NCBI GenBank assembly: GCA_015689745.1
Contig: WVSO01000021.1
Location: 1 to 45,555 of the forward strand
Direction of reading: 5' to 3'
Length of the DNA stretch: 45,555 bases
Source: Rhodobacterales bacterium HKCCSP123
Lineage (GTDB): Bacteria > Pseudomonadota > Alphaproteobacteria > Rhodobacterales > Rhodobacteraceae
Under the pieces are notes generated by a model, which was given only the letters and a program-made list of their open reading frames with translations, had not been told where the DNA came from and ran no database searches. A program made the position numbers and the translations under genes. This document shows positions 7,988-15,613 of the stretch, piece after piece (the stretch's first letter is position 1; each line of letters opens with the position of its first letter).

Positions 7988-8842
7988 TCAATGCGCGAGA
8001 AGGACAGGAAATTCCGCCGTGTCCACAACGGATTGCGTGTTGCCGCCGAAGATCGTCTCGCGCTCGTGGCTGTGGCCATAGGCTCCCATGACCAACAGGT
8101 CCGCCCCGATCTCCTGCGTCTTCTCCATCAGCGCGAGGCCCGGCTTGCGGGCCTCGAAATGCTCGACCGCCGCCGCGACGCCACGCAAGGCGTAGTAGTC
8201 GCGCAGTTCCTCGGCCGACGCGCCGTGCAACTCGCCCGCGCCCACGGCAAGAATCGTCACCCGCTCGGCCGCCGCGACCACGTCGAGGGTCTGCGCCACC
8301 GCGCGCGCCGCCTCGAGCGAGCCGTTCCAGGCCACCGTGACATGCTGTCCGAAGCCGGCCGACACGGGCCGTCCGGGCGGGCACATCAGAACCGGCCGCC
8401 CGGTCTGGAACAGCGCCGTCTTCAGGACATTGGTGCCAAGGTTGCGGTCGCGGTCGGGCTTGGCGACCACGATCAGGTCGGCCAGCCGCCCGTTGTGCCG
8501 GATGACATGGGCCATGCGCCCGAATTCCTCGACGAATTCCACCGTTGCGCGGGTTCCGTCGGGGCTGTCGGTCTCGGCCAGGTCGAGCGTTCCCGCCAGC
8601 TCATGCAGCGAGGCCCGCAGCGCCGTCTCCTCCTGGTCGGCAAGTTCCGCGGCCTGCGAGAGGATCGTCTCGTGCGCGAACTTGGGCAGAAGCGTGCTGT
8701 AGGGGATCATGTCCTCGGGCTGCGCCCGGCAATGGGCCACGACGACATGCGCCTTGTGCCGATGCGCGGCCGCCGCGGCGTGAGACAGAACCGTCTCGCT
8801 CATGCCGTCGCCCCTGACCGGCACCAGAATCCTTGCAAGCAT
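7988..8842 (-). CDS. Tandem-domain universal stress protein (UspA family)
   Basis: 284 residues with two Usp folds (about 1-145 and 155-284). It opens with MLARILVPVRGDG, the usual first strand of a Usp domain. The second domain ends in the nucleotide-binding pattern G-x2-G-x9-G-(N)T (GAYGHSHERETIFGGNTQ), indicating ATP binding there; the first domain is less conserved (VVAKPDRDRN). Tandem Usps like this are stress-survival proteins of unclear biochemistry. ATG 8842 is fixed by GGAGGA about 6 nt upstream; the open frame extends 72 codons further but has no conserved sequence. The upstream region has a plausible -10 and a dyad, listed separately. Monocistronic, between tctC and a divergent oxygenase gene. 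Confidence 0.93.
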   Translation of the reverse strand: MLARILVPVRGDGMSETVLSHAAAAAHRHKAHVVVAHCRAQPEDMIPYSTLLPKFAHETILSQAAELADQEETALRASLHELAGTLDLAETDSPDGTRATVEFVEEFGRMAHVIRHNGRLADLIVVAKPDRDRNLGTNVLKTALFQTGRPVLMCPPGRPVSAGFGQHVTVAWNGSLEAARAVAQTLDVVAAAERVTILAVGAGELHGASAEELRDYYALRGVAAAVEHFEARKPGLALMEKTQEIGADLLVMGAYGHSHERETIFGGNTQSVVDTAEFPVLLAH

Positions 8843-8906
8843 CCCCGTTCCTCCGCTGTGAATGCCACCCGCGCCGGATCGAGCCCGGCGCACCTCCTGA
8901 TCCGAG

Positions 8907-8947
8907 GTTATAGACTCGTTTTGCCGAAAATCCGACGAAATCGGCAA
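8907..8947 (-). promoter_or_regulatory. Candidate promoter with dyad upstream of the Usp gene
   Basis: Read on the minus strand, TATAAC (8912-8907) matches a -10 box at five of six positions. Upstream, TTGCCGA (8921-8927) and TCGGCAA (8941-8947) form a 7-bp inverted repeat with a 13-bp spacer, centred about 34 bp before the inferred start near 8900. This is where a repressor or a -35-overlapping activator would bind. No good -35 hexamer is visible. Confidence 0.4.
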
Positions 8948-9214
8948 GGCTCGCCCGCTCCGGCCTGGCAGCCATCGTCCGCACTCCGCATGGAAGCTGG
9001 GCCGAGCCCCGGCCGCGGGCGCCCAAAAGACAGGCAAACGCGAAACATGCAGGCTCAACCCGCGCGCCGCCCTTTCCCGGCTGCCCGCCCTGCCCCATCC
9101 TGAACCCAGTCAGACGGCGTCCCGCTTCTCCTCCCTTCCTTACGGGGCGTCCGGCTGGCAAGAATACCCTGCTGGCGGCCCGCCTCCTCGTCTCTCTTCC
9201 ACATTGGTCGGGTC

Positions 9215-9245
9215 GCCAGCTTTTTTCACCGGAGTAGAAGCTGGC
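9215..9245. other. Inverted repeat in the leader of the 2OG oxygenase gene
   Basis: GCCAGCTT (9215-9222) pairs perfectly with AAGCTGGC (9238-9245) around a 15-nt loop that begins with a T-run. It lies 63 nt before the oxygenase ATG in the 465-nt divergent gap 8843-9307, which otherwise contains no credible gene. It could be an operator, a leader hairpin or a decayed terminator. Confidence 0.35.
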
Positions 9246-9307
9246 AGGGGGTCCGCGCCCCGGGTCATTGCTCCCTTCCGCGGCGCATGCCCGCGAAGGA
9301 GCGACAA

Positions 9308-10306
9308 ATGACCGACAGCTATTCCTATGCAGAACTCGACCGCGAAGCCCGCATCGGCGCGATGGGCACCGAGGGCGCCCATGCCGTCGCCCTGATCGAC
9401 CTGTCCGACTACAACAGCCGAAAGCCCGAGATCGCCGAGAACCTCTGGCAGGCCGCGACGACGCTCGGCCTCTTCCAGTTGACCGGCCACGGCATCCCGC
9501 TCGACCAGATCGAAGAGGCCTTCGCGCTCTCTGAAGCCTTCTTCGGGCAACCCGCCGAGGCCAAGGAGAAGATGCCGCTGCGCCCCGGCACCAACGCGGG
9601 CTGGGAATTCAAGAGCCAGGTCCGCCCCTCGACCGGCACGCCGGACCAGAAGGAAAGCTACCAGATCACCCTGCCCCGGATGGACGGCCTCTGGCCCGAT
9701 CCGGACGCACTCCCCGGTTTCCGCGAGAAGATGCTGGCCTTCGAGGCCGCCAACTGGCGCGTGGCGATGAAGGTGCTCTCCTGCTTCGCCCTCAAGCTCG
9801 GCTTCGAAGAAGACCTCTTCACCCGCGCCCATGACCCCGCCTCGCCCGAGTACCAGTCGACGCTGCGGCTGATCCACTACCTGCCGATGGAAAACGCCAG
9901 GCCCGAGGATTTCACCGGCTGGCGCGCGGGCGCGCACACGGATTTCGACTGCCTGACGCTTCTGCACCAGAAGACCGGACAGGGCGGGTTGCAGGTCTGC
10001 CCCGGCCACGCCGCCGAGGACGGCGCCTGGACCAGCGTCGAGCCGGTGACCGGCGTCATCACCTGCAACATCGGCGACATGCTCATGCGCTGGTCCGACG
10101 ACCGTCTCCTGTCGAACCCGCACCGGGTCCGGATGCCAAGGCCCGACGAATACCTCGGTCCGCGCTACTCGATCCCCTTCTTCGCGCAGGCCAACAAGGA
10201 TGTCCTCCTGCAGGGTCCCGCGAAGAAATACCCGGCCATCACCGCGGGCGACTACATCCTCGAACGCATCCGCGCGAATTACGACGCCCTGCAGGCAAAG
10301 GGGTAA
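9308..10306 (+). CDS. 2-oxoglutarate/Fe(II)-dependent oxygenase, isopenicillin N synthase-like
   Basis: 332 residues. The N-terminal DIOX_N-type region (about 28-130: ALIDLSDYN, AATTLGLFQLTGHGIP) is followed by the double-stranded beta-helix with the iron ligands His about 210 and Asp about 212 (AHTDFDCLTLL) and His about 272 (NPHRV). The 2-oxoglutarate-binding R-x-S motif is RYSIPFF. All metal ligands are present, so an active oxygenase is expected; the substrate is unknown. ATG 9308 has AAGGAG 7 nt upstream; the alternative at 9287 does not. It is transcribed towards the TfoX-like region; an operon link is possible but there are repeats in the 94-nt gap. Confidence 0.9.
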   Translation: MTDSYSYAELDREARIGAMGTEGAHAVALIDLSDYNSRKPEIAENLWQAATTLGLFQLTGHGIPLDQIEEAFALSEAFFGQPAEAKEKMPLRPGTNAGWEFKSQVRPSTGTPDQKESYQITLPRMDGLWPDPDALPGFREKMLAFEAANWRVAMKVLSCFALKLGFEEDLFTRAHDPASPEYQSTLRLIHYLPMENARPEDFTGWRAGAHTDFDCLTLLHQKTGQGGLQVCPGHAAEDGAWTSVEPVTGVITCNIGDMLMRWSDDRLLSNPHRVRMPRPDEYLGPRYSIPFFAQANKDVLLQGPAKKYPAITAGDYILERIRANYDALQAKG

Positions 10307-10330
10307 CAGGCGCAGGCCGGGCGCCGGGCG

Positions 10331-10351
10331 TGCCACATTCCTGCCACATTC
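10331..10351 (+). promoter_or_regulatory. Tandem TGCCACATTC direct repeat, 11-bp period
   Basis: TGCCACATTC occurs at 10331-10340 and again at 10342-10351, a perfect 10-bp direct repeat with an 11-bp period (one helical turn), 50-70 bp upstream of the micro-ORF at 10401. Direct repeats of this phase are typical targets of OmpR/PhoB-type response regulators; which protein binds is unknown. A related block lies at 33410-33430. Confidence 0.45.
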
Positions 10352-10400
10352 GGCGCGCAGCCTTCGGGGCATCGAGCAAGATAATGAGGGAGACATCCCC

Positions 10401-10499
10401 ATGCCGAGCCCCACACCAAAGCCCGAACCGCCGAAAGGCGCCGCTCCGGAACGCGAGCGGCCCGCACCTGTGCGCTTCAAGGACTGGGCCAGCATCTGA
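10401..10499 (+). CDS. 32-residue proline-rich micro-protein ending in FKDWASI
   Basis: A short frame with ATG 10401 preceded by GAGGGAG at normal spacing. The product is Pro/Lys/Glu/Arg-rich and disordered in appearance, and ends RFKDWASI. The last 18 nt including the TGA (GACTGGGCCAGCATCTGA) are identical to the end of a second micro-ORF at 11070-11228 although the rest differs, which argues that both are translated and the C-terminus is under selection. Two nt after the stop begins a perfect inverted repeat that contains the Shine-Dalgarno of the next gene, so this ORF may also control translation of the TfoX-like gene. Function unknown. Confidence 0.6.
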   Translation: MPSPTPKPEPPKGAAPERERPAPVRFKDWASI

Positions 10500-10501
10500 T
10501 A

Positions 10502-10519
10502 CACCTCCCCCGGGAGGTG
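10502..10519 (+). promoter_or_regulatory. Hairpin that can hide the Shine-Dalgarno of the TfoX-like gene
   Basis: CACCTCCC (10502-10509) and GGGAGGTG (10512-10519) are perfect complements with 2 nt between. The right arm is the Shine-Dalgarno for ATG 10527. The left arm starts 2 nt after the TGA of the DWASI micro-ORF, so a ribosome finishing that ORF would open the hairpin. Confidence 0.5.
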
Positions 10520-10526
10520 CCCGAAC

Positions 10527-10874
10527 ATGACAGAACCGGACGGCGACGATCCCGTCACCGCGATCCGCTACATCGGCCCGGCGCAGGCCGCCGACATGGC
10601 CCGCGCGGGCATCGCGACGGCCTCCGCCCTGCGCGAGCTGGGTGCCGACGCGGCCTACCGCGCCATGATCGCCACGGGCACGCGGCCGCATTTCATCGGC
10701 TATTACGCGCTTCACATGGCCTTGCAGGGCCGCCCCTGGAACGACTGCAAGGGTGCCGAAAAGGACGCGCTCCGCGCTGCATTCGACGCACTCAAGGCGG
10801 ATCTCGCCGGATCCGGCTCCGCCTCCGAACTCGAGCGGTTCCTCAACGAGATCGGAACGGGCCTGCGCCGCTGA
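10527..10874 (+). CDS. TfoX C-terminal domain protein
   Basis: 115 residues. Residues about 12-100 match the C-terminal domain of TfoX/Sxy proteins: IRYIGPAQAADMARAGIATASALRELGADAAYRAMIATG, then the conserved YALHMALQGRPWNDCKGAEKDALRAAFDAL (family pattern LYAL-x-GA-x2-G-x-W). The N-terminal TfoX domain is absent; stand-alone C-terminal-domain proteins are common and their role is not established. The fold resembles helix-hairpin-helix-type modules, so nucleic-acid contact is possible (inference). GGGAGGTG lies 7 nt before the ATG but can be sequestered by a hairpin. It lies 27 nt after one DWASI micro-ORF and 195 nt before another; that 195-nt gap shows nothing else. Confidence 0.85.
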   Translation: MTEPDGDDPVTAIRYIGPAQAADMARAGIATASALRELGADAAYRAMIATGTRPHFIGYYALHMALQGRPWNDCKGAEKDALRAAFDALKADLAGSGSASELERFLNEIGTGLRR

Positions 10875-11069
10875 GGCGGTCCGCCCCGCCGCGCGGGGCG
10901 CTATCCCCCCGCGGGCGATCTCGGGCCATTTTCCGCCACTCCGATCCGCCCGGCCCCCCTCCGTGCATTTTGCCGCTTGACCAGGCGCTTGGGCGGGCGC
11001 AAAGCCCGCGCGCGCTCGGGGACCAGCCCCACGGGCGCACGGCAGAACCAGACCCCACCGAGGCAGGCA

Positions 11070-11228
11070 ATGACCCCGAAGACGACCGGCACCCAGATGG
11101 GCGCCTCCGCACAACAGACGCAATCGCCCCAGCAGGGCGGCGGCGCATCATCCCAGCAGCAATCGCAGCAATCCGGCCAGACCCGTCAGCCGGGCGGCGC
11201 CACCTTCACCGACTGGGCCAGCATCTGA
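11070..11228 (+). CDS. 52-residue Gln/Ser/Gly-rich micro-protein ending in FTDWASI
   Basis: ATG 11070 has GAGG 7-8 nt upstream. The product is low complexity (Gln, Ser, Gly, Thr) with no hydrophobic segment and ends GGATFTDWASI. The C-terminal DWASI and the 18 nt encoding it plus the stop are identical to those of the micro-ORF at 10401-10499, while the N-terminal parts are unrelated in composition. This is a pair of small disordered proteins with one shared terminal motif, perhaps recognised by a common partner or protease (inference). A strong terminator follows 22 nt after the stop. A longer in-frame start at 10977 exists but lacks an evident Shine-Dalgarno. Confidence 0.6.
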   Translation: MTPKTTGTQMGASAQQTQSPQQGGGASSQQQSQQSGQTRQPGGATFTDWASI

Positions 11229-11250
11229 CGCCCGGGCCGGACCGAACGGA

Positions 11251-11280
11251 AAAGGGCCGCCCTCACCGGGGCGGCCCTTT
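11251..11280. terminator. Bidirectional terminator between micro-ORF and ndk
   Basis: AAAGGGCCGCCC (11251-11262) pairs perfectly over 12 bp with GGGCGGCCCTTT (11269-11280), loop of 6 nt. On the minus strand the stem ends with TTTTCC, on the plus strand with TTTGAATTTT, so it can end both ndk and the plus-strand micro-ORF transcript. Confidence 0.85.
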
Positions 11281-11302
11281 GAATTTTCGCCTTCGCGCAG
11301 GC

Positions 11303-11725
11303 TCAGCCGACCAGCTCGAGACCCGAGAAGAAATAGGCGATCTCTTCCGCCGCGGTTTCCGGCGCGTCCGAGCCGTGGACCGAGTTCTCGCCCTTGGACA
11401 GCGCGAAATCCTTGCGGATGGTGCCCTCGGCGGCTTCCGCCGGGTCGGTCGCGCCCATCACTTCGCGGTACTTGGCGATGGCGTTCTCGCCTTCCAGCAC
11501 CTGCACGACCACCGGCTCCGAGGCCATGAACTCGCACAGCTCGCCGTAGAACGGGCGCTCCTTGTGGACGGCGTAGAAGACGCCGGCCTGTGCGGGCGTC
11601 AGGTGGATGCGCTTCTGCGCGATGATCCGCAGGCCCGCGGCCTCGATCTTGGCGTTGATCGCGCCGGTCAGGTTGCGCTTGGTGGCGTCGGGCTTGATGA
11701 TCGAAAAGGTGCGCTGAATGGCCAT
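11303..11725 (-). CDS. ndk: Nucleoside diphosphate kinase
   Basis: 140 residues, standard bacterial Ndk length. It starts [22 protein letters not shown] (the conserved Lys of the KPD motif) and carries the active-site motif [12 protein letters not shown] with the phospho-His near residue 117, then the usual EIAYFF C-terminal stretch. It transfers gamma-phosphate from ATP to other (d)NDPs through phospho-His. ATG 11725 is chosen over one 12 nt upstream because GGAG sits about 6 nt before it and the protein length then matches the family. Single gene with its own terminator downstream. Confidence 0.97.
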   Translation of the reverse strand: MAIQRTFSIIKPDATKRNLTGAINAKIEAAGLRIIAQKRIHLTPAQAGVFYAVHKERPFYGELCEFMASEPVVVQVLEGENAIAKYREVMGATDPAEAAEGTIRKDFALSKGENSVHGSDAPETAAEEIAYFFSGLELVG

Positions 11726-11788
11726 GATATGCTCCATCGGGTTGGATTTGGCGCGCGGGTAGCATGCGCCGCACCGGTTGGAAAGGCG

Positions 11789-12988
11789 TCATTCGGCCTG
11801 CGGATGCCGGGCGGCGCCGCGCACGGCAAGGACCGCGAGCAGCAGCGCCACGCCCGAGGCCGCGATCATCAGCGCCAGAAGGCGCAGGGGCGTCGCGCCT
11901 TCGGCCATGAAGGGCAGCGTCAGGCCGGTCAGCGCCGCGCCGCCGAAAAGCTGCAAGGCACCCGACAGGCCCGCGGCGCTCCCCGCGAGGTCGGGCCGGA
12001 CCGAGATCATGCCCGCGTTGGTGTTGGAGAGCGTCAGACCGTTGCCCAGCCCCACGCAGATCGTGGCGGCGAACAGCACAAGGGGGTGTGACAGGCCCGA
12101 CAGGAACACCCCCGCCCCCACGCAGAGCCCGCCAAGCGCCAGGCACCGCCCCGACAGGATCATCGGTGCCAGCCCCAGCCGGGGCGACAGCCGCGCGGTG
12201 ACGGCCGAGCCGATCATGTAGCCCCCGGTGATCGAGCCGAGGCCCGCGCCGATCCAGGTCGTCGACAAGCCGAATGTCGCCTGCGCCACGAAGGGTGCGC
12301 CGGTCAGGAAGATGTAGAAGGTCCCCACCGAGACCGCCGTGCACATCGAGTAGGCCCAGAAGAGACCCGACCCCAGCAGCGCCCGGTAGGCCGCGACCTG
12401 TTCCCGCGGGCTGCGCCGGACCTGCACCCGGGTTTCCCCCCAGTCGGCCCAGACCAGCACAAGCGCCGCGCCCCCCAGCAGGGCGTAAAGCGCGAAGATC
12501 GCGCGCCAGCCGATCAGCGTGTCGAGCACGCCGCCGATGGCCGGCCCGATCATCGGCGCGATCGCCATGGCCGCGGCGATCGTGCCCATCTTTCCCGCCG
12601 CCTCGCGCGTCGAGTACATGTCGCGCAAGCTGGCCAGCCCCACGATGCTGCCCGCCAGCACCAGCGCCTGCACGAGGCGGAAGGCCAGGAACACCGCGAA
12701 ATCCGTCGCCAGCACCGCGCCGAGCGACGCCAGCGCGTAGATCCCCATGGCCGCAAGGATCACCGGACGCCGCCCCAGCAGGTCCGAGACCGGCCCGAGG
12801 AGCAGTTGCAGCACCCCCGCCGCCACCATGTAGGCCGAGACCGCCAGCCCCATCGTCCCCTCGCTGACGCCGAAGGCCGCGGCCATGCGCGGCAGCGCGG
12901 GCAGGAACATGTTGAGCGTCAGCACGACCAGCCCGACGAGCAGGATCATCGTGCCGAGGCGGGGCGGGGTGCGGGCGGGGGCGAACAC
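11789..12988 (-). CDS. MFS multidrug efflux transporter, Bcr/CflA type
   Basis: 399 residues with 12 predicted membrane helices. The N-terminal half has LNMFLPALPRMAAAFGVSEGTMGLAVSAYMVAAGVLQLLLGPVSDLLGRRPV, where GPVSDLLGRRPV is the MFS motif A in the form typical of Bcr/CflA proton-driven drug exporters, and APMIGPAIGGVLDTLIGWRAIF, the antiporter motif C region. It is an inner-membrane exporter; the substrate is not predictable. The start is a GTG at 12988 with AGGA about 10 nt upstream; an internal ATG at codon 14 is possible. It is divergent from the ABC-F gene, with a 114-nt shared gap. Confidence 0.9.
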   Translation of the reverse strand: MFAPARTPPRLGTMILLVGLVVLTLNMFLPALPRMAAAFGVSEGTMGLAVSAYMVAAGVLQLLLGPVSDLLGRRPVILAAMGIYALASLGAVLATDFAVFLAFRLVQALVLAGSIVGLASLRDMYSTREAAGKMGTIAAAMAIAPMIGPAIGGVLDTLIGWRAIFALYALLGGAALVLVWADWGETRVQVRRSPREQVAAYRALLGSGLFWAYSMCTAVSVGTFYIFLTGAPFVAQATFGLSTTWIGAGLGSITGGYMIGSAVTARLSPRLGLAPMILSGRCLALGGLCVGAGVFLSGLSHPLVLFAATICVGLGNGLTLSNTNAGMISVRPDLAGSAAGLSGALQLFGGAALTGLTLPFMAEGATPLRLLALMIAASGVALLLAVLAVRGAARHPQAE

Positions 12989-13102
12989 GGGGGCTCATGT
13001 CCTGAACGGGCGGTGGTCCTGCGCTACCACCCCGCACGGTCCTCCGCCAGCGCCCGCACGCAGAGCATTGACCACAAGGGCCCGCCCTGCCACATCGCGC
13101 CC

Positions 13103-14953
13103 ATGCTGCGCATCTCCGACATCTCCTATTCCATCGCCGGTCGCCCCCTTCTTGACGGGGCCAGCGTGACCGTGCCCGCGGGCCACAAGGTCGGCATCGT
13201 GGGCCGCAATGGCGCGGGCAAGACCACGCTCTTCAAGCTGATCCGGGGCGAGCTGACGCTCGATGGCGGCGCGATCGAGCTGCCCGCCCGCGCCCGCATC
13301 GGCGGTGTCGCGCAGGAGGTGCCGGGCAGCGAGGTCTCGCTGATCGACACCGTGCTCGAGGCCGACACCGAGCGCGCCGCCCTCCTGGCCGAGGCCGAGG
13401 GCGCGACGGGTGAACGCATGGCCGAGATCCAGACCCGGCTGCAGGACATCGACGCCTGGTCGGCCGAGGCGCGCGCGGCCTTGATCCTCAAGGGCCTCGG
13501 CTTCACCGACGCCGAGCAACGCATGCCCTGCTCCGCCTTTTCCGGCGGCTGGCGGATGCGCGTGGCGCTGGCCGGTGCCCTCTTCGCCCAGCCCGACCTG
13601 CTTCTGCTGGACGAACCGACCAACTACCTCGACCTCGAGGGCGCGCTCTGGCTCGAGACCTATCTCGCGCGCTATCCGCACACGGTCCTCATCATCTCCC
13701 ACGATCGCGGCCTTCTGAACCGCGCCGTGGGCCATATCCTGCATCTCGAGGGGCGCAAGCTGACGCTCTACACCGGCGGCTACGACGCCTTCGCCCGTGC
13801 AAGGGCCGAGGCGCGCGCGGTCCAATCGGCCGCCGCCAAGAAGCAGGAGGCGCAGCGCGCCCATCTGCAGGCCTTCGTCGACCGCTTCAAGGCCAAGGCG
13901 TCGAAAGCGAAACAGGCGCAATCCCGCGTCAAGATGCTGGAGAAGATGGAGCCGATCCGCGCCCCCGAGGATGCCGCGCGCACCGTCTTCACCTTCCCGT
14001 CGCCCGACCAGCTCTCGCCGCCGATCCTTGCGCTGGAAGGGGCCGCCGTGGGCTATGACGGCAAGCCGGTCCTGTCGCGCCTGTCGCTCAGGATCGACCA
14101 GGATGACCGGATTGCCCTCCTGGGCCGCAACGGCGAGGGGAAATCGACCCTCTCCAAGCTCTTGGCGGACAAACTTCAAGCGATGGAGGGGCACAAGACC
14201 GCCTCCTCGAAGCTGCGCGTCGGCTATTTCGCCCAGCATCAGGTCGACGAGCTGCACATCGACGAGACGCCGCTTCAGCATCTCCAGCGCGAGCGCCCCG
14301 GCACGCCCCCCACGAAACTCCGCGCCATCCTCGCGGGCTTCGGCCTGATGGCGGAACAGGCCGAGACCGAGGTCGGGCGGCTTTCGGGCGGTCAGAAGGC
14401 GCGTCTTTCGCTGTGCCTCGCGACGCTCGACGCGCCGCATATGCTGATCCTGGACGAGCCGACCAACCACCTCGACATCGAAAGCCGCGAAGCGCTGGTC
14501 GAGGCGCTGACCGCCTATTCCGGTGCCGTGATCCTCGTCAGCCACGACATGCACCTTCTGTCGCTTGTCGCCGACCGGCTCTGGCTGGTGAAGGACGGGC
14601 GCGTCGCCCCCTACGAGGGCGACCTGGACAGCTACCGCGCGCTTCTCCTGAAGGGTGAAGAAAAGCCCGCAAAGCCCCGGAAAGAAGAGAAAAAGAGCCG
14701 GTCCTACAGCCATGACGAGGTGAAGGAGCTGCGCGCCGAGCTGCGCCGCTGCGAGGCCCGCGTCGCCAAGATCGAGGAGATGCGCGGCAAGCTCGCCACC
14801 AAGCTGGCCGACCCCGCCCTCTATGAGGACGGGCGCGCGGGCGAGCTGGCCACATGGCAGGCGAAATACGCCGAGGTGATGGACGGCCTCGACCGGGCCG
14901 AGGCGCTCTGGGTCGCGGCGGCCGAAAAGCTTGAAGGGGCTGAAACCGCATGA
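13103..14953 (+). CDS. ABC-F family ATPase (Uup/YheS-like)
   Basis: 616 residues with two fused nucleotide-binding domains and no membrane segment. Domain 1 has Walker [11 protein letters not shown] (residue about 35), signature FSGGWRMRVALAGALF and Walker B LLLLDEPTNYLDLEG. Domain 2 has GRNGEGKSTL, LSGGQKARLSLCLATL and LILDEPTNHLDIES. The basic interdomain linker (AKKQEAQRAHLQAFVDRFKAKASKAKQAQSR region) and a charged C-terminal coiled-coil extension (about 535-616) are ABC-F hallmarks. Members act on ribosomes, easing stalled translation, or in DNA metabolism. ATG 13103 begins the conserved MLRISDISYSIAGRPLL sequence. Its stop overlaps the MarC gene start (ATGA), so they are cotranscribed. 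Confidence 0.94.
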   Translation: MLRISDISYSIAGRPLLDGASVTVPAGHKVGIVGRNGAGKTTLFKLIRGELTLDGGAIELPARARIGGVAQEVPGSEVSLIDTVLEADTERAALLAEAEGATGERMAEIQTRLQDIDAWSAEARAALILKGLGFTDAEQRMPCSAFSGGWRMRVALAGALFAQPDLLLLDEPTNYLDLEGALWLETYLARYPHTVLIISHDRGLLNRAVGHILHLEGRKLTLYTGGYDAFARARAEARAVQSAAAKKQEAQRAHLQAFVDRFKAKASKAKQAQSRVKMLEKMEPIRAPEDAARTVFTFPSPDQLSPPILALEGAAVGYDGKPVLSRLSLRIDQDDRIALLGRNGEGKSTLSKLLADKLQAMEGHKTASSKLRVGYFAQHQVDELHIDETPLQHLQRERPGTPPTKLRAILAGFGLMAEQAETEVGRLSGGQKARLSLCLATLDAPHMLILDEPTNHLDIESREALVEALTAYSGAVILVSHDMHLLSLVADRLWLVKDGRVAPYEGDLDSYRALLLKGEEKPAKPRKEEKKSRSYSHDEVKELRAELRRCEARVAKIEEMRGKLATKLADPALYEDGRAGELATWQAKYAEVMDGLDRAEALWVAAAEKLEGAETA

Positions 14954-15567
14954 ACTTCGCCGATTACATCCCTGCTTTCGTTGCCCTTTTCGTCGTGATC
15001 GACCCGATCGGACTCGCCCCCCTCTTCGTGGCGCTCACGGCGGGTCAGACGGTGCGCCAGCGCCGCGTCATCGCGCTGCGCGCCTGCCTCGTGGCGCTCG
15101 GCATCCTCACGCTCTTCGGTCTCGTCGGCGAGGCGGTGCTGAGTTTCCTCGGCATCTCCATGCCCGCCTTCCGCATGGCCGGCGGCATCCTCCTGTTCCT
15201 GACCGCGCTCGACATGCTCTTCGAGCGGCGCAGCCAGCGCCGCCAGGGACAGGCCGACACCGCCCATCCCGACGACCCGTCGGTCTTCCCGCTGGCCATC
15301 CCGCTCATCGCGGGTCCCGGCGCCATCGCAACCATGATCCTGCTGACCGGTCAGGAGGGCGGCGATGCCACCCATGTCCTGCTCGTCCATCTCGTCATGG
15401 CCGCAGTCCTGGCCGTGGTCCTGTCGCTCTTCCTGCTGGCAGCCCCCCTTGAGCGGCTGCTTGGCCCCACCGGTATCAACGTGGTCACGCGCCTTCTGGG
15501 CATGCTGCTCGCCGCCCTCTCCGTGCAGTTCGTCATCGACGGAATGCGCGATCTGCAGGTGATCTGA
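14950..15567 (+). CDS. MarC family integral membrane protein
   Basis: 205 residues with six predicted membrane helices. The MarC hallmarks are present: FVALFVVIDPIGLAPLFVALTAG near the N-terminus, AFRMAGGILLFLTALDMLF in the middle, and PLAIPLIAGPGAIATMILL, followed by LLGMLLAALSVQFVIDGM at the end. The family was once linked to multiple antibiotic resistance, but its function is unproven. The start codon overlaps the ABC-F stop by 4 nt (ATGA), implying translational coupling. Confidence 0.93.
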   Translation: MNFADYIPAFVALFVVIDPIGLAPLFVALTAGQTVRQRRVIALRACLVALGILTLFGLVGEAVLSFLGISMPAFRMAGGILLFLTALDMLFERRSQRRQGQADTAHPDDPSVFPLAIPLIAGPGAIATMILLTGQEGGDATHVLLVHLVMAAVLAVVLSLFLLAAPLERLLGPTGINVVTRLLGMLLAALSVQFVIDGMRDLQVI

Positions 15568-15613
15568 GCGCCCGACACCCTATATGATCCCCTGGTATCC
15601 CAAGGTGGTCGCG

